From assembly GCA_030686995.1 (NCBI GenBank), contig CM060703.1, positions 117,065,361-117,129,360 of the forward strand: a stretch of 64,000 bases of DNA, given 5' to 3'. This document shows positions 33,058 through 45,300 of the stretch, in pieces. Made by a program: the position numbers and the translations under genes. The notes below the pieces were generated by a model that saw nothing but the letters and a program-made list of their open reading frames with translations, was not told the origin of the DNA and did no database searches. Every line of letters starts with the position of its first letter. The stretch's first letter is position 1. Origin of the DNA: Artemisia argyi (Eukaryota; Streptophyta; Magnoliopsida; Asterales; Asteraceae).

Positions 33058-34713
33058 GTCTTCCCCTCTAAAAGGAACTTCGTCCCGAAGTTCAGTTTAT
33101 TTTGGTCTCTGAAGACGTATTGGTGAAAAGGTGATGATATTCGAGAATTCCAGCGAACTCTCACGATAGGAATTCGACTCTGCTTCAACTGTTCGACCTA
33201 ACTGTCCATGATTTCTACTTGTTTTCCTACAAGGTTTATGTTTGACTTTGGGTTGGATTCCTTTCCAAATGGAATTATGAGTGACTAATCTGAAAAGATG
33301 ATAATACATGGTTGTGTAATCCTGTTGTTCTCTATCAAGGCTCAAGTCTGACGGCCACTAGGCCTACTCTGTCTGAAATATTACATAGTCCAGTGTATAT
33401 CGGTTTAACTTTCCAAGTTTTCTGAATGATATCCTGCCTTTCTTAGGCAGAACTTTCTGCATAACTCTGCCTACCAACTTGAAGTTTTAATGGTTTACAA
33501 CTTATTGAACTTGTAACTGATTCTTGACTTGTAGGAAATTTCTGGTTATTTCATGAATGCCTACTGGACTAGTGAGTTGAGCTTTTTCCGAGTTTGGCCC
33601 ATCAATAGATGGTCTGCGCTTCTTAATGTTTTAAATGTGATACTGGTAATATATACTGCTGAATTCTGCCAGAACTCAAGTTTGTATGGTAGTTGGTCGA
33701 TTCTAAAATGAATCTTAGATGGTCCAATATGCTAAAGGTTCAACCTTTCTTGTTATCCAAATTGTATAATGCCAATCCAAGGCAATGCTTTTAACTTAGT
33801 TTGTTCTCCCACTTGAATCTGGATGGTTTGTTGTTCTGGATACCCAATCCAAATGATGTGTGTTATGTACCAATCTAACTTCTGCCAGTTTTCTCGCTGT
33901 TGGTGTGATAACTATTGTTGTAGATGAATTTGATTTATGTTAAATGATTAGTCCAACCATTTCTAGGGTCAATCACTCATGCTCTGAGCATACTTTCCTA
34001 TGTTTGAATTGTTCTCTCGCTTTGACCATTGGCCTAAGGATGATAGGTGATGTTTACATCTAAATGGGTTTCTGAAGGAAATCCTGAAATGATTACTTGA
34101 AGTCCAAGGTGAATCGGTTTCCTTAACAGGAATAACTGAAATGGGTACAATAAACCTTTGTGACTAATTCCACAACGTTCGGTCCTTCAAAATTGGCGTT
34201 AACTGAAAGGGATAGAATATAGGTAACAATTTGATTCCTTGTGTTTTGTTCCAACGGATGATAAGACATATGTAATTCTTTGTCTATTGGGTTTGGTCTC
34301 CACTACTAAAGTTCATGATTAATTTGTGATGTCCTTCCTAATTCCTTCATCACATATTTCAAATATTCTTTATTGTCAAGTCACAAATCCTAAATGCATA
34401 AGCAATGTTGTAGGGAAATTGGTTCTGGAAATTTGTCTCGCGATTGTGAGTTTTGGTTGAAATCTTTTTCTGAATAAACGAATTTAGAAAATGGAGCAAA
34501 TGATTTACTATGTAATATTTTTCCTGATGATTCAAAATTTCAGTAGTTATGAAGTAGAAAAATGTTTTCAAACATGTTGTGATTAGGACTGCTTACCAAA
34601 GTTTGATGTCTATGTATATTTCTCATTGTACAATAGTGTTGCTAAAGATTGACCAAAAAGGATCGTACTTGTTCAAAATAGGAATTTCAGAAATCATTTT
34701 TCCACAAGGTATG
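33058..34713 (-). pseudogene. decayed integrase and chromodomain region of the Tekay-like pol
   Basis: No long frame. Short minus-strand stretches are recognisable. KQSRIPIVRVRWNS near 33150-33190 matches the end of plant Tekay pol after integrase, where the chromodomain lies. Fragments resembling KPLEFQVGDRV and RKLGKLN are visible near 33420-33490, with stops and shifts between them. The reversed purine tract lies at 33058-33075. It continues at 46537 after family C (target duplication GTATG, 34709-34713). Confidence 0.65.
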
Positions 34714-37700
34714 TGATTCGCCTCAAACAGTCAACTAAGTTTACCAGGTGATGGTCAACCAAGTCAAACGTCTAAGGCAAATGCTTCCGAGGAATACAGT
34801 GTTTTCCCGGGTCGTAAGTCCCAACGAGGTGTGCGATGTGATATTATAAACGAATCTGTGATTAGTGAATGTGAACAGGTAAGGGTATAAAAGTGTGTGT
34901 GTGTGTTTAGACTAGGGTTTTAAAACTTAAAATAACTATTAGAGTGATTACGTAAAAAGCTAGGTATTAAAAACGTACACCAAATTAAAATCAGACGCGA
35001 CTGCGTACTGAGAAAAAGGTGAGTTTTAAGAAAAATAAACTACAGGGGTTAAAATTAACAATCCTATAAACTTAAACTTAAAATAAAGTTAAATTAAAAA
35101 GAAAACTATTTTTAATATTATTTTATTAATTATTATTAATTATTTAATTAAAAACTATTTAACTATTTAATTAAAATTAACTTAAATAAAAACTAAAAAT
35201 GATTAACACTACAAATTAAACTAAAAACTTACAAAAATAATTTCTAAACTTAAATTAGAACTTGAAGAAAATATAAAAAATAAAAATAAATCTTTTTGTC
35301 TTTTTATAAACTTTTTATTAATTAAAAACTATTTATATTATTTAAACTATTTAAACTATTTCAAATTACAAATAATACTAAAATGACTTGGAAAATTAAG
35401 AAAATTTTTATAAACCTAATTAACCATCATAGGAATCCTAAAAAATTATAAAAACTTTATTTTATATATTTTTAAACTATTTAACTAATTATTATTCTAT
35501 TTATTAATTAATATCTAATTAAACTATTTAAATTATAAAAACTATTAAATGAACAGTATAAATCACAAGAAAATTTATAAAATTATCTTATGACTTATAG
35601 AAGCTAGGAAAAATATAAAATATAGGTGTTACTATATAAAAACTAATTATGCTATTTATAACTTAATTATTAATTAATTACTTATAAAACTATATTTAAA
35701 TCTAATAAATATCAAAAGACAATATAAAAATCTAAGAAAATTATGAAAAATACTTTAATATATAAGGAAATTAATAAAAATATAAAAACACAAATTACTT
35801 AATTAAAATGTAAAAATGAAAATTAAAATTTAATTAAATTAAATAGAAACTATCACTTACTATTATTTTGTTTTTTCTTGAATTTTCTTTTATAAAACTA
35901 TATTATATATAAAAACAACTAACTTTAATAAAAACAATAATTTTAGAACTTAAAAATAAGCTAGTTATAAGCTATAATCCTAGACAGTTGACTTTAGTTG
36001 ACTAAATTGGGAAATAAGCTCAAATGAGCTTATGTGGGACCCACCTTGGATGAATCTGGTTCTAATAGGTGTTTTGGACTTGTCAAAGCTTAATTTAACT
36101 AAATAAGCTCAGTAGATAAGCCAATAAGCCAAATAAGCTAATCCAAAAACTTGAATTACAACACAGAATGGGACAAAGTTTATGGCTAATTTCAAGTGGG
36201 GTCCACTGAGAGTCAGGTCAAACAAATGGTCAAACTAAGTTCTCTACTAGGAGGGGGGTTGGGAAAAGCTATTTAGATGGTGGTGGGGCCCACTGGGTTG
36301 GTCACAAAACACCACCAAAGTTGGTGGTGTAGGACTGAGCTGCTGATGCAGGGCAATTCCTTGCCCTGCAGTTGTGTTTAGGGGAGAGTGGGGCCCACTT
36401 ACAAAAATCCTAAAAATATAAGCTAAGTGAGAACTTATACTAGAGCTGGTAGAGTATTGCTAGGAACAAGTTTGAGCTCCTAAAACCTTATCCTAAATTC
36501 AAAACAAATCTCCCAATTATTGGAAAAATCTGAGATGGTGACTTTTGACTTTTTATGGAAATGAGCTAGGTTGACTTTGGTGAGTTTCTAAGAAGATTAA
36601 TTGACTGAATAAGTTGTGATATGTTATAAGAATGCTAATTATATCAAAATCAACAACTTATGAACTGAAAATGAGGCCTGTGGATCAACAGATTCACACA
36701 GAACCTAGATATAAGATGTTAAGGGTGTTCTTGACTTTTTTGTGTTAATACCTATGGTTTTTATTTCTTGATAGCACTAATAATACCTAAAGAAACTTTC
36801 CTAAACTATAAACAACAACAAACTCAGCCTAATACTAATTAGAACAACCTGAGCCAAACACCCTAGTAACTTGACTGTTTGGAGATTAACAAAACAACTA
36901 ATTGAATTGAACCTTAACTTTGATTCCTTACACTATGTTATGATATACTGAGATCAAATGGACAAGATTCAACTACACCACAAGCTTAAAACTCAGAGTT
37001 GTAGATTATGAGTGTTCCACTGTGTGATTTTTGGTTTTAGCACAAATGATTTCCAATGAACACAATAATGATTTTAATTAATATTATAACTAATAAACAA
37101 TATAGAAACCTTAAAATTACTGAAATCTAAACTAATTAAGTATTTAATAAATAAAATAGTAAAAATGGTATAAAAGCTTACAAATGGAATTGGACTGAGA
37201 TGATGAAACCAAGGCCAAGATCACAACCTAGTATCCCCCATAGGATTCTAAACCATAATCCAGTCAGAATTGACCTGCTCCATCTTCTTCCTTTGATTTT
37301 TTTATTTTCTATTTATTTTATTGATTATTTTTGGTATTTTTCTTATTTATAAAATGAGACTGATATTTAAAGTATTCAAGAGCTTATATGAGCTTTGTCA
37401 GAACTTATAAGAACTTATGAATTGATTACAATAACAACTAACAACATATGAACCTTATGGTGATTTTGAGAATTTAAAAAAAATGCATAAACTAAGATTG
37501 GTACTGAACTGTGAAATTGATTCTTGAAAAAGATTAGAAGTACACTGAAACAACTTGATACAATGTTCAAAAGCCAAAAATTACACTACAATTTGATAAT
37601 TAAACTATTCGACACTATCCTAAACTAAACTAATCTAATACTTTTTGTCTTCTGCTTCTTTTCCCTTTTTGTAGCCATTTCTGAGCTTGTGGGACCCACT

Positions 37701-38914
37701 GGGGTGTTTCCCACCATTTTGTAGCCATTGATAAGGTTCCAATCATCTCAGCCGTTTAAATCATTCCTTGGCGCCAAAGTCTCCACAGGGAAACGTGGAG
37801 GGTTTTACGCGTATTAATGGGGTAGGGTGAGGTGTGGGGGTAGTTTTAGACAGCTGGGGTGAGAGGTGGCAGCAAGTGGTGGAGAAACCACTGAGGTGGA
37901 GGTGGTTTGGGTGATGCAGTTGTGAGGGAGGGAGAGGAACAGTGATGGTGGTTTTTGCCCGGTTTTTATTTTAAAAAGGGTAATGGGCTTTGGTGGGCTG
38001 GATCACAAAAACAAAAGGGTTAAAAGGGATGGGCTGTTTAGTGTTTAGTTTGGATTGGGTAGTGGATTAGGATTTGGTGGATTTAAATAACAAAGGATCC
38101 GTTTGGTTTTAGTAACAAATCACAAGGACCAAAAATGTAATTTGGCAAAAGTTTAGGGTCTGATTTTGTGATTTGACCAAAGTAATCACAAGGGTCATAT
38201 TTGCCAATAATGAATAACCCAAGGACTAAAATTACATAATTTTCCATGTTTAAATATTAAAGGACCATTTATGTAATTTCCGGATTTTTGAGGGACTAAT
38301 TATGTAATTTCCCAAAACTTTCTCCCAGGGACTAAAAGTGAAAATTATGAATTCCCTAGGACCCTTAATGGTAATTTTCCCATTTTGAACACCCAGGGAC
38401 TGAAACTGTCAAGTTTGAAACTTTGAGGGACCTGTTTTGCCAAACTGTGAAACTTCAGGGACCAATCATGTAAATTTACCAAACTTATCACCCAAGGACC
38501 ATTCCTGCAAAAGATTATTAGTATAAGGACCAAAATTGCTTTTCTCAAAGTTTTTTACATCCCAGGGACCATTTCTGTCAATTTCCAAAGTTGAGGGACT
38601 AAACTTGTAATTTTGTGAAACTTTGCACCAAAGGACTAAATATGTAACTTTATGATTAAAAAGGACTTTTGGTGACATTTTCATGTTTTTAGAATAACCA
38701 GGGACTAGTTTTGCCAATTTATGAAAGTTGAGGGACTGAAACTGCCAATTATGCAAACTTTGTATGTTTTTCATCTATTTTTGCATTTTTTGTATTTGAA
38801 ACATATAAAACACACCTCTAAGATATTTTAAGTATTTTGATACATATTTGAGTGTTTTTGTATGTTTTGGCAGTTCAGATTAGTATAAAATGATGAGTAT
38901 TTAGACACTCATCA
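34714..38914 (-). repeat. 3' LTR of family C (4,201 bp)
   Basis: Plus-strand ends TGATTCGCCTCAAACAG and TTAGACACTCATCA. Left third is extremely AT-rich (about 34900-35960). The middle has clustered hairpins (36309-36330 and 36347-36370). The right part has many degenerate units built on AGGGACTAAA...TGTAATTT (about 38100-38760). It ends with an 8-bp inverted repeat TGATGAGT...ACTCATCA (38891-38914). In element sense, TATA is probably the weak CTACAAAAAGG near 37667, where the relative at 60911 has CTATAAAAGG. Short ORFs are the same in both LTRs and are not genes. Confidence 0.95.
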
Positions 38915-39634
38915 ATCCCCCACACTAAACTATTGCTAGTCCCTAGCAATCTATTTGAGAAAAACTTAATGGATTTGAAAAACTCTTTACCAAAAGTCAT
39001 CACTTCTGGAGTAGCCAGGTGTAAGAACTGTGGCACACCTGATAACCGTGTGATTTTGAGCAAATCACCAGCTGTCAACGGATTTGATTAGTCTTTACCA
39101 AAAGCCGTTTGCTTCTGGACTAGCCAACTCTTGATGGAATAGTCAACATCTTGGTGAGCTGATTACCAATTATGGTTTTTCCACTGCCTTTACCACAAGC
39201 CATAATCTTGCGGGCTAGCCAACTCATTAGCTTTTGAGGATAATGGGGAGTTGAGGAACCATACAATTTTTGGCAAATTGCAAGCCATAAACGGGTTTGA
39301 GTTATCTTTACCAAGAACCGTTTGCTCCTGGATTAGCCAATCCTGTTGTGGGTTAGACATGGAGGATTGATACCATTTATTGCGTTCTAAGTGAGAAAAA
39401 TTTTTAAAATTTTGGCTAAAATGGGGGTTCTTGATGGAACATGTGTTTAAATTCGTTAGACGAATCTCCCCCCACACTTAGAACTGAATATTGTCCTCAA
39501 TATTCAAAATACCGGGTGTTAAACCGACACTTAGAACGTAAGAAGAAAATATTCTATAGCCTTTATTTAAAATGTATATACATACAAATATTTTTTAGAT
39601 AAAACTTCTTAAATAGAAGCTCTCACTATATGTA

Positions 39635-39687
<53 letters not shown>

Positions 39688-39925
39688 GATATATATATAT
39701 ACAACATGTGGGGCATCTCCCCCACACTAGGGTGAAACATGGGTGAAAACCTATGTACATGCTAATGTTTTTAATTACCGAGTCACTAGCTTGACTCGAC
39801 CCCGAATTTATTTGTCCATGGGGAAGCAAGTGGAAGAGACAATCTCAATCGGACTTTCATTCAAGATGTTTGGATAAACATTTGAAGCACGTGAAAGTTC
39901 CACTCCGATGAGATAAGTAACCGGC
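38915..39925 (-). other. 3' non-coding internal region of family C
   Basis: Starts (plus strand) with the reversed purine tract ATCCCCCACACTAAAC, then the hairpin ATTGCTAG-TCC-CTAGCAAT (38932-38950). Four diverged repeats based on TCTTTACCA-AAGCCGTTTG-TTCTGG-TAGCCAA begin near 38983, 39092, 39187 and 39305. A second purine tract and hairpin module is at 39466-39505 (GAATATTG-TCCT-CAATATTC). A poly(T) tract is at 39637-39684 and another CTCCCCCACACTAGG at about 39717. Just past the ORF stop, the minus strand shows a possible frameshifted extension (VYPNILNESPIEI), suggesting the ORF was once longer. Confidence 0.7.
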
Positions 39926-42133
39926 TCATAATTTATAAATGAGAATGCCGGGATCAAAGATAATGTCTTCACTCCCGAAAGAGTGAAGAACAGGATAAGC
40001 TACAGGATATATGAAGAAAAGAAAGAAAGTCATGATGAAAATCATGATTAACTCTTCTTCCTCAATAGGAGAATTCATTGGTTCATGAATCTCCTCGTTT
40101 AAGCTCGTTTGATCAAGACATATTATGGGTATGTCTAGATCAAAATAGAATTTATCATACTCCGGTGGAGATATGATATGAGTGAGTTCATCGAAGAACT
40201 CATCAAAGGTGAATGATTCGTATTCGGGATTGAGTTGAGTGAGTTCATTGGGGAACTCCTCAAAAGTAAATGATTCATAAACGGGAAGAGAATTATAAGA
40301 ATGAGAAGTGGTGATACCACTTATCTTCTCTTTCGTTTGATCAAAATGGAACGTTTGCAATTCAGGAATAGAATCATTGATCAAAATCTCACTATCCTTG
40401 ACGGGGATAGGAGATGAAATAGGCTTTGCATTAAAAGCCTCGATTCTAGAAATGAGAAGATTAGCATTTAATAATGTAAGACGAAGAGATTCGTCTTGGA
40501 TGATTTCTTCCTCATTCTCTTCTTCTGAGTTGACAAGCTCAGAAGGTAATTCCCCCACATAACTTATGTCTCCACAAGATAAAGAATAGTTCTCATCAGA
40601 ATCAGAGAACATCTCAGTATGATTATTTGGAAAGACAAGAGGGGTAGGAATATCACACATATGTTCAAGAATTCCCTGTGACTCACTTGGGATTGGGACA
40701 AGGCTCTCAACACTAGACTTTATGAATTCGTCCGATTCCTTTGCAGGAACAGTGTCAAGATGCTCGTCCCCCATGTTCAGAGAGTGAGTGGGAACCTCGG
40801 GTGTGATAACATCATACTTAGGGAGATGAGAAGGACTAGCAGTAATGGAGTCTTCAAGTTCCATTATTTCTACTGCTGGTGATTCAGTTATATTCTTTTC
40901 TCCCTGTATATCCATGGAAGGAGTCTCAATTGATGAACATGATATGGTATCATCACTTTCATCATCCTCATCGAGAAAAACAGCATTTTGAAATTTGGTA
41001 CGTGTTATAGCTGCTTGTTCTAAGACTAGTAATTCTTCCATGCTTCTTTCGTCTCTAGCAGCATGTTTTTCAGCAAGTAATTCCGTGATAGATTTATCAC
41101 GAGAATTTTGAGTGAGTGGAAACTGTGGGGGTGTGAATGTGTCAAAACCGGATGTATTAGAACTAGAACAATGTTCGGGTTTATAATACGGTTGACATTT
41201 AAAATCATCATGAGGACCCCCACAATGTACACAAGAAAAACTTGGTGCATTGTGAAACGACATATTAGCTAATTCCTCTCTAATGTTTTTAAGTTTTTCA
41301 AGAACCTCTAGACAAGGGTCTTGCTGGTTTTGAGGAGTTGCTTGGTTCATTTGGTACTGTGGAGGTGGGTCTTGAAACGAATAGTCGTAATTGTTACAAG
41401 GAAATGGATTCCTTGTTTGACAATCAGAGCTAAAGTGTGGACCTCCACAGTACTCACAACAGTAAAACTGTTGAGTCTGGTTTGGTGTGTTTTGATACGA
41501 AGCATCATTGAAATTTGGATAATATGATTCTTGCTCGTATGAATGTGATGGATATTTTGAAAAATTTGAGGAGTCGTTGAATGAGTTAGGATCATAAGCA
41601 AATGAATTACTCGATCCACAAAACAAACAACTCCCATCTTGGATATCATTACCACATTGTATACATGTACACCAACGACATGGAAAACCGAAAAGCGGCT
41701 CACCACAACCGACACAAGGAACAAAATCTGGAGGTGGGACAAGTGGTGTGCTCTGAGAGCTAGGAATTTCCACCACTTCCGTTATGGTCTCGGGTTTTGG
41801 TTCTTGATAAACGTGAAGATCAGGTAAGTCGTTCTTTTCAGTCACTACCCTAAGCTCTGTACGTTTGCTTGACAAACTGTTAACCGTAAACCGTGAAAGG
41901 TTAGGATTAATTTTTGAAGGTTCGTCATTAATAGCACGTATCTCGGGCTGTGAAGGGTAGTTGGGAGAATTTGGTGAATCATTGAGAGAATTTGGACTTA
42001 TGAACAGATTGCACATAGTACAAAATCTGTTACTACAATTATTGCCACATTTCTCACAAATACACCGGAGACAACGAAAGCCGTTCTCAATCGGGCTTTT
42101 ACAGTGAAAACACTTGTAACCGAGAGACGTCAT
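39926..42133 (-). CDS. 735-aa cysteine-rich protein of family C, gag-like or accessory
   Basis: The only ORF of the element, starting 197 bp inside the 5' LTR. Residues about 8-45 and 140-175 are two similar multi-cysteine modules (CFHCKSP, CLRCICEKCGNNC and CVGCGEP, CRWCTCIQCGND), each looking like a pair of zinc ribbons. Near 224 and 304 are two knuckles, CEYCGGPHFSSDC and CVHCGGPHDDFKC, both C-X2-C-X3-H-X4-C, the spacing also used by Athila gag. Residues about 350-690 are acidic and Ser/Pro-rich. The last 40 include a hydrophobic stretch (IFIMTFFLFFIYPVAYPVL) that could span a membrane. I recall similar proteins in Asteraceae genomes, with no assigned function. RNA packaging is plausible from the knuckles. 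No capsid fold is visible. Confidence 0.72.
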   Translation of the reverse strand: MTSLGYKCFHCKSPIENGFRCLRCICEKCGNNCSNRFCTMCNLFISPNSLNDSPNSPNYPSQPEIRAINDEPSKINPNLSRFTVNSLSSKRTELRVVTEKNDLPDLHVYQEPKPETITEVVEIPSSQSTPLVPPPDFVPCVGCGEPLFGFPCRWCTCIQCGNDIQDGSCLFCGSSNSFAYDPNSFNDSSNFSKYPSHSYEQESYYPNFNDASYQNTPNQTQQFYCCEYCGGPHFSSDCQTRNPFPCNNYDYSFQDPPPQYQMNQATPQNQQDPCLEVLEKLKNIREELANMSFHNAPSFSCVHCGGPHDDFKCQPYYKPEHCSSSNTSGFDTFTPPQFPLTQNSRDKSITELLAEKHAARDERSMEELLVLEQAAITRTKFQNAVFLDEDDESDDTISCSSIETPSMDIQGEKNITESPAVEIMELEDSITASPSHLPKYDVITPEVPTHSLNMGDEHLDTVPAKESDEFIKSSVESLVPIPSESQGILEHMCDIPTPLVFPNNHTEMFSDSDENYSLSCGDISYVGELPSELVNSEEENEEEIIQDESLRLTLLNANLLISRIEAFNAKPISSPIPVKDSEILINDSIPELQTFHFDQTKEKISGITTSHSYNSLPVYESFTFEEFPNELTQLNPEYESFTFDEFFDELTHIISPPEYDKFYFDLDIPIICLDQTSLNEEIHEPMNSPIEEEELIMIFIMTFFLFFIYPVAYPVLHSFGSEDIIFDPGILIYKL

Positions 42134-42300
42134 AAGAATTATGTATGAAATGGGTGTAAGAAGGTAGAATCAAATAGATAGAGGGTATAAAGGTGAATAT
42201 TTTTGTGTTTTTGTTTTATAAAAATATAGATAAAAGATGGTAAATATACAATGGATGTGTATTCAGGTTTACTAATACGCAAAATCGTTTAGAATAAGCG

Positions 42301-42330
42301 CACAACCTCCCCGGCAGCGGCGCCAAATTT
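42301..42330 (-). other. primer-binding site of family C
   Basis: In element sense the 5' LTR ends GGCGAATCA and is followed by AAATTTGGCGCCGCTGCCGG, closely matching the complement of a plant tRNA-Asp 3' end. This fixes orientation (5' LTR on the right). The leader up to the ORF (42134-42300) has nothing else I recognise. Confidence 0.8.
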
Positions 42331-45300
42331 TGATTCGCCTCAAACAGTCAACTAAGTTTACCAGGTGATGGTCAACCAAGTCAAACGTCTAAGGCAAATG
42401 CTTCCGAGGAATACAGTGTTTTCCCGGGTCGTAAGTCCCAACGAGGTGTGCGATGTGATATTATAAACGAATCTGTGATTAGTGAATGTGAACAGGTAAG
42501 GGTATAAAAGTGTGTGTGTGTGTTTAGACTAGGGTTTTAAAACTTAAAATAACTATTAGAGTGATTACGTAAAAAGCTAGGTATTAAAAACGTACACCAA
42601 ATTAAAATCAGACGCGACTGCGTACTGAGAAAAAGGTGAGTTTTAAGAAAAATAAACTACAGGGGTTAAAATTAACAATCCTATAAACTTAAACTTAAAA
42701 TAAAGTTAAATTAAAAAGAAAACTATTTTTAATATTATTTTATTAATTATTATTAATTATTTAATTAAAAACTATTTAACTATTTAATTAAAATTAACTT
42801 AAATAAAAACTAAAAATGATTAACACTACAAATTAAACTAAAAACTTACAAAAATAATTTCTAAACTTAAATTAGAACTTGAAGAAAGTATAAAAAATAA
42901 AAATAAATCTTTTTGTCTTTTTATAAACTTTTTATTAATTAAAAACTATTTATATTATTTAAACTATTTAAACTATTTCAAATTACAAATAATACTAAAA
43001 TGACTTGGAAAATTAAGAAAATTTTTATAAACCTAATTAACCATCATAGGAATCCTAAAAAATTATAAAAACTTTATTTTATATATTTTTAAACTATTTA
43101 ACTAATTATTATTCTATTTATTAATTAATATCTAATTAAACTATTTAAATTATAAAAACTATTAAATGAACAGTATAAATCACAAGAAAATTTATAAAAT
43201 TATCTTATGACTTATAGAAGCTAGGAAAAATATAAAATATAGGTGTTACTATATAAAAACTAATTATGCTATTTATAACTTAATTATTAATTAATTACTT
43301 ATAAAACTATATTTAAATCTAATAAATATCAAAAGACAATATAAAAATCTAAGAAAATTATGAAAAATACTTTAATATATAAGGAAATTAATAAAAATAT
43401 AAAAACACAAATTACTTAATTAAAATGTAAAAATGAAAATTAAAATTTAATTAAATTAAATAGAAACTATCACTTACTATTATTTTGTTTTTTCTTGAAT
43501 TTTCTTTTATAAAACTATATTATATATAAAAACAACTAACTTTAATAAAAACAATAATTTTAGAACTTAAAAATAAGCTAGTTATAAGCTATAATCCTAG
43601 ACAGTTGACTTTAGTTGACTAAATTGGGAAATAAGCTCAAATGAGCTTATGTGGGACCCACCTTGGATGAATCTGGTTCTAATAGGTGTTTTGGACTTGT
43701 CAAAGCTTAATTTAACTAAATAAGCTCAGTAGATAAGCCAATAAGCCAAATAAGCTAATCCAAAAACTTGAATTACAACACAGAATGGGACAAAGTTTAT
43801 GGCTAATTTCAAGTGGGGTCCACTGAGAGTCAGGTCAAACAAATGGTCAAACTAAGTTCTCTACTAGGAGGGGGGTTGGGAAAAGCTATTTAGATGGTGG
43901 TGGGGCCCACTGGGTTGGTCACAAAACACCACCAAAGTTGGTGGTGTAGGACTGAGCTGCTGATGCAGGGCAATTCCTTGCCCTGCAGTTGTGTTTAGGG
44001 GAGAGTGGGGCCCACTTACAAAAATCCTAAAAATATAAGCTAAGTGAGAACTTATACTAGAGCTGGTAGAGTATTGCTAGGAACAAGTTTGAGCTCCTAA
44101 AACCTTATCCTAAATTCAAAACAAATCTCCCAATTATTGGAAAAATCTGAGATGGTGACTTTTGACTTTTTATGGAAATGAGCTAGGTTGACTTTGGTGA
44201 GTTTCTAAGAAGATTAATTGACTGAATAAGTTGTGATATGTTATAAGAATGCTAATTATATCAAAATCAACAACTTATGAACTGAAAATGAGGCCTGTGG
44301 ATCAACAGATTCACACAGAACCTAGATATAAGATGTTAAGGGTGTTCTTGACTTTTTTGTGTTAATACCTATGGTTTTTATTTCTTGATAGCACTAATAA
44401 TACCTAAAGAAACTTTCCTAAACTATAAACAACAACAAACTCAGCCTAATACTAATTAGAACAACCTGAGCCAAACACCCTAGTAACTTGACTGTTTGGA
44501 GATTAACAAAACAACTAATTGAATTGAACCTTAACTTTGATTCCTTACACTATGTTATGATATACTGAGATCAAATGGACAAGATTCAACTACACCACAA
44601 GCTTAAAACTCAGAGTTGTAGATTATGAGTGTTCCACTGTGTGATTTTTGGTTTTAGCACAAATGATTTCCAATGAACACAATAATGATTTTAATTAATA
44701 TTATAACTAATAAACAATATAGAAACCTTAAAATTACTGAAATCTAAACTAATTAAGTATTTAATAAATAAAATAGTAAAAATGGTATAAAAGCTTACAA
44801 ATGGAATTGGACTGAGATGATGAAACCAAGGCCAAGATCACAACCTAGTATCCCCCATAGGATTCTAAACCATAATCCAGTCAGAATTGACCTGCTCCAT
44901 CTTCTTCCTTTGATTTTTTTATTTTCTATTTATTTTATTGATTATTTTTGGTATTTTTCTTATTTATAAAATGAGACTGATATTTAAAGTATTCAAGAGC
45001 TTATATGAGCTTTGTCAGAACTTATAAGAACTTATGAATTGATTACAATAACAACTAACAACATATGAACCTTATGGTGATTTTGAGAATTTAAAAAAAA
45101 TGCATAAACTAAGATTGGTACTGAACTGTGAAATTGATTCTTGAAAAAGATTAGAAGTACACTGAAACAACTTGATACAATGTTCAAAAGCCAAAAATTA
45201 CACTACAATTTGATAATTAAACTATTCGACACTATCCTAAACTAAACTAATCTAATACTTTTTGTCTTCTGCTTCTTTTCCCTTTTTGTAGCCATTTCTG

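Noticed and set aside
38345..38774. 67- and 102-codon minus frames, repeated at 45962-46391
   Set aside because: Same in both LTRs of family C and made of the GGGAC-type degenerate repeat; no start context or domain.
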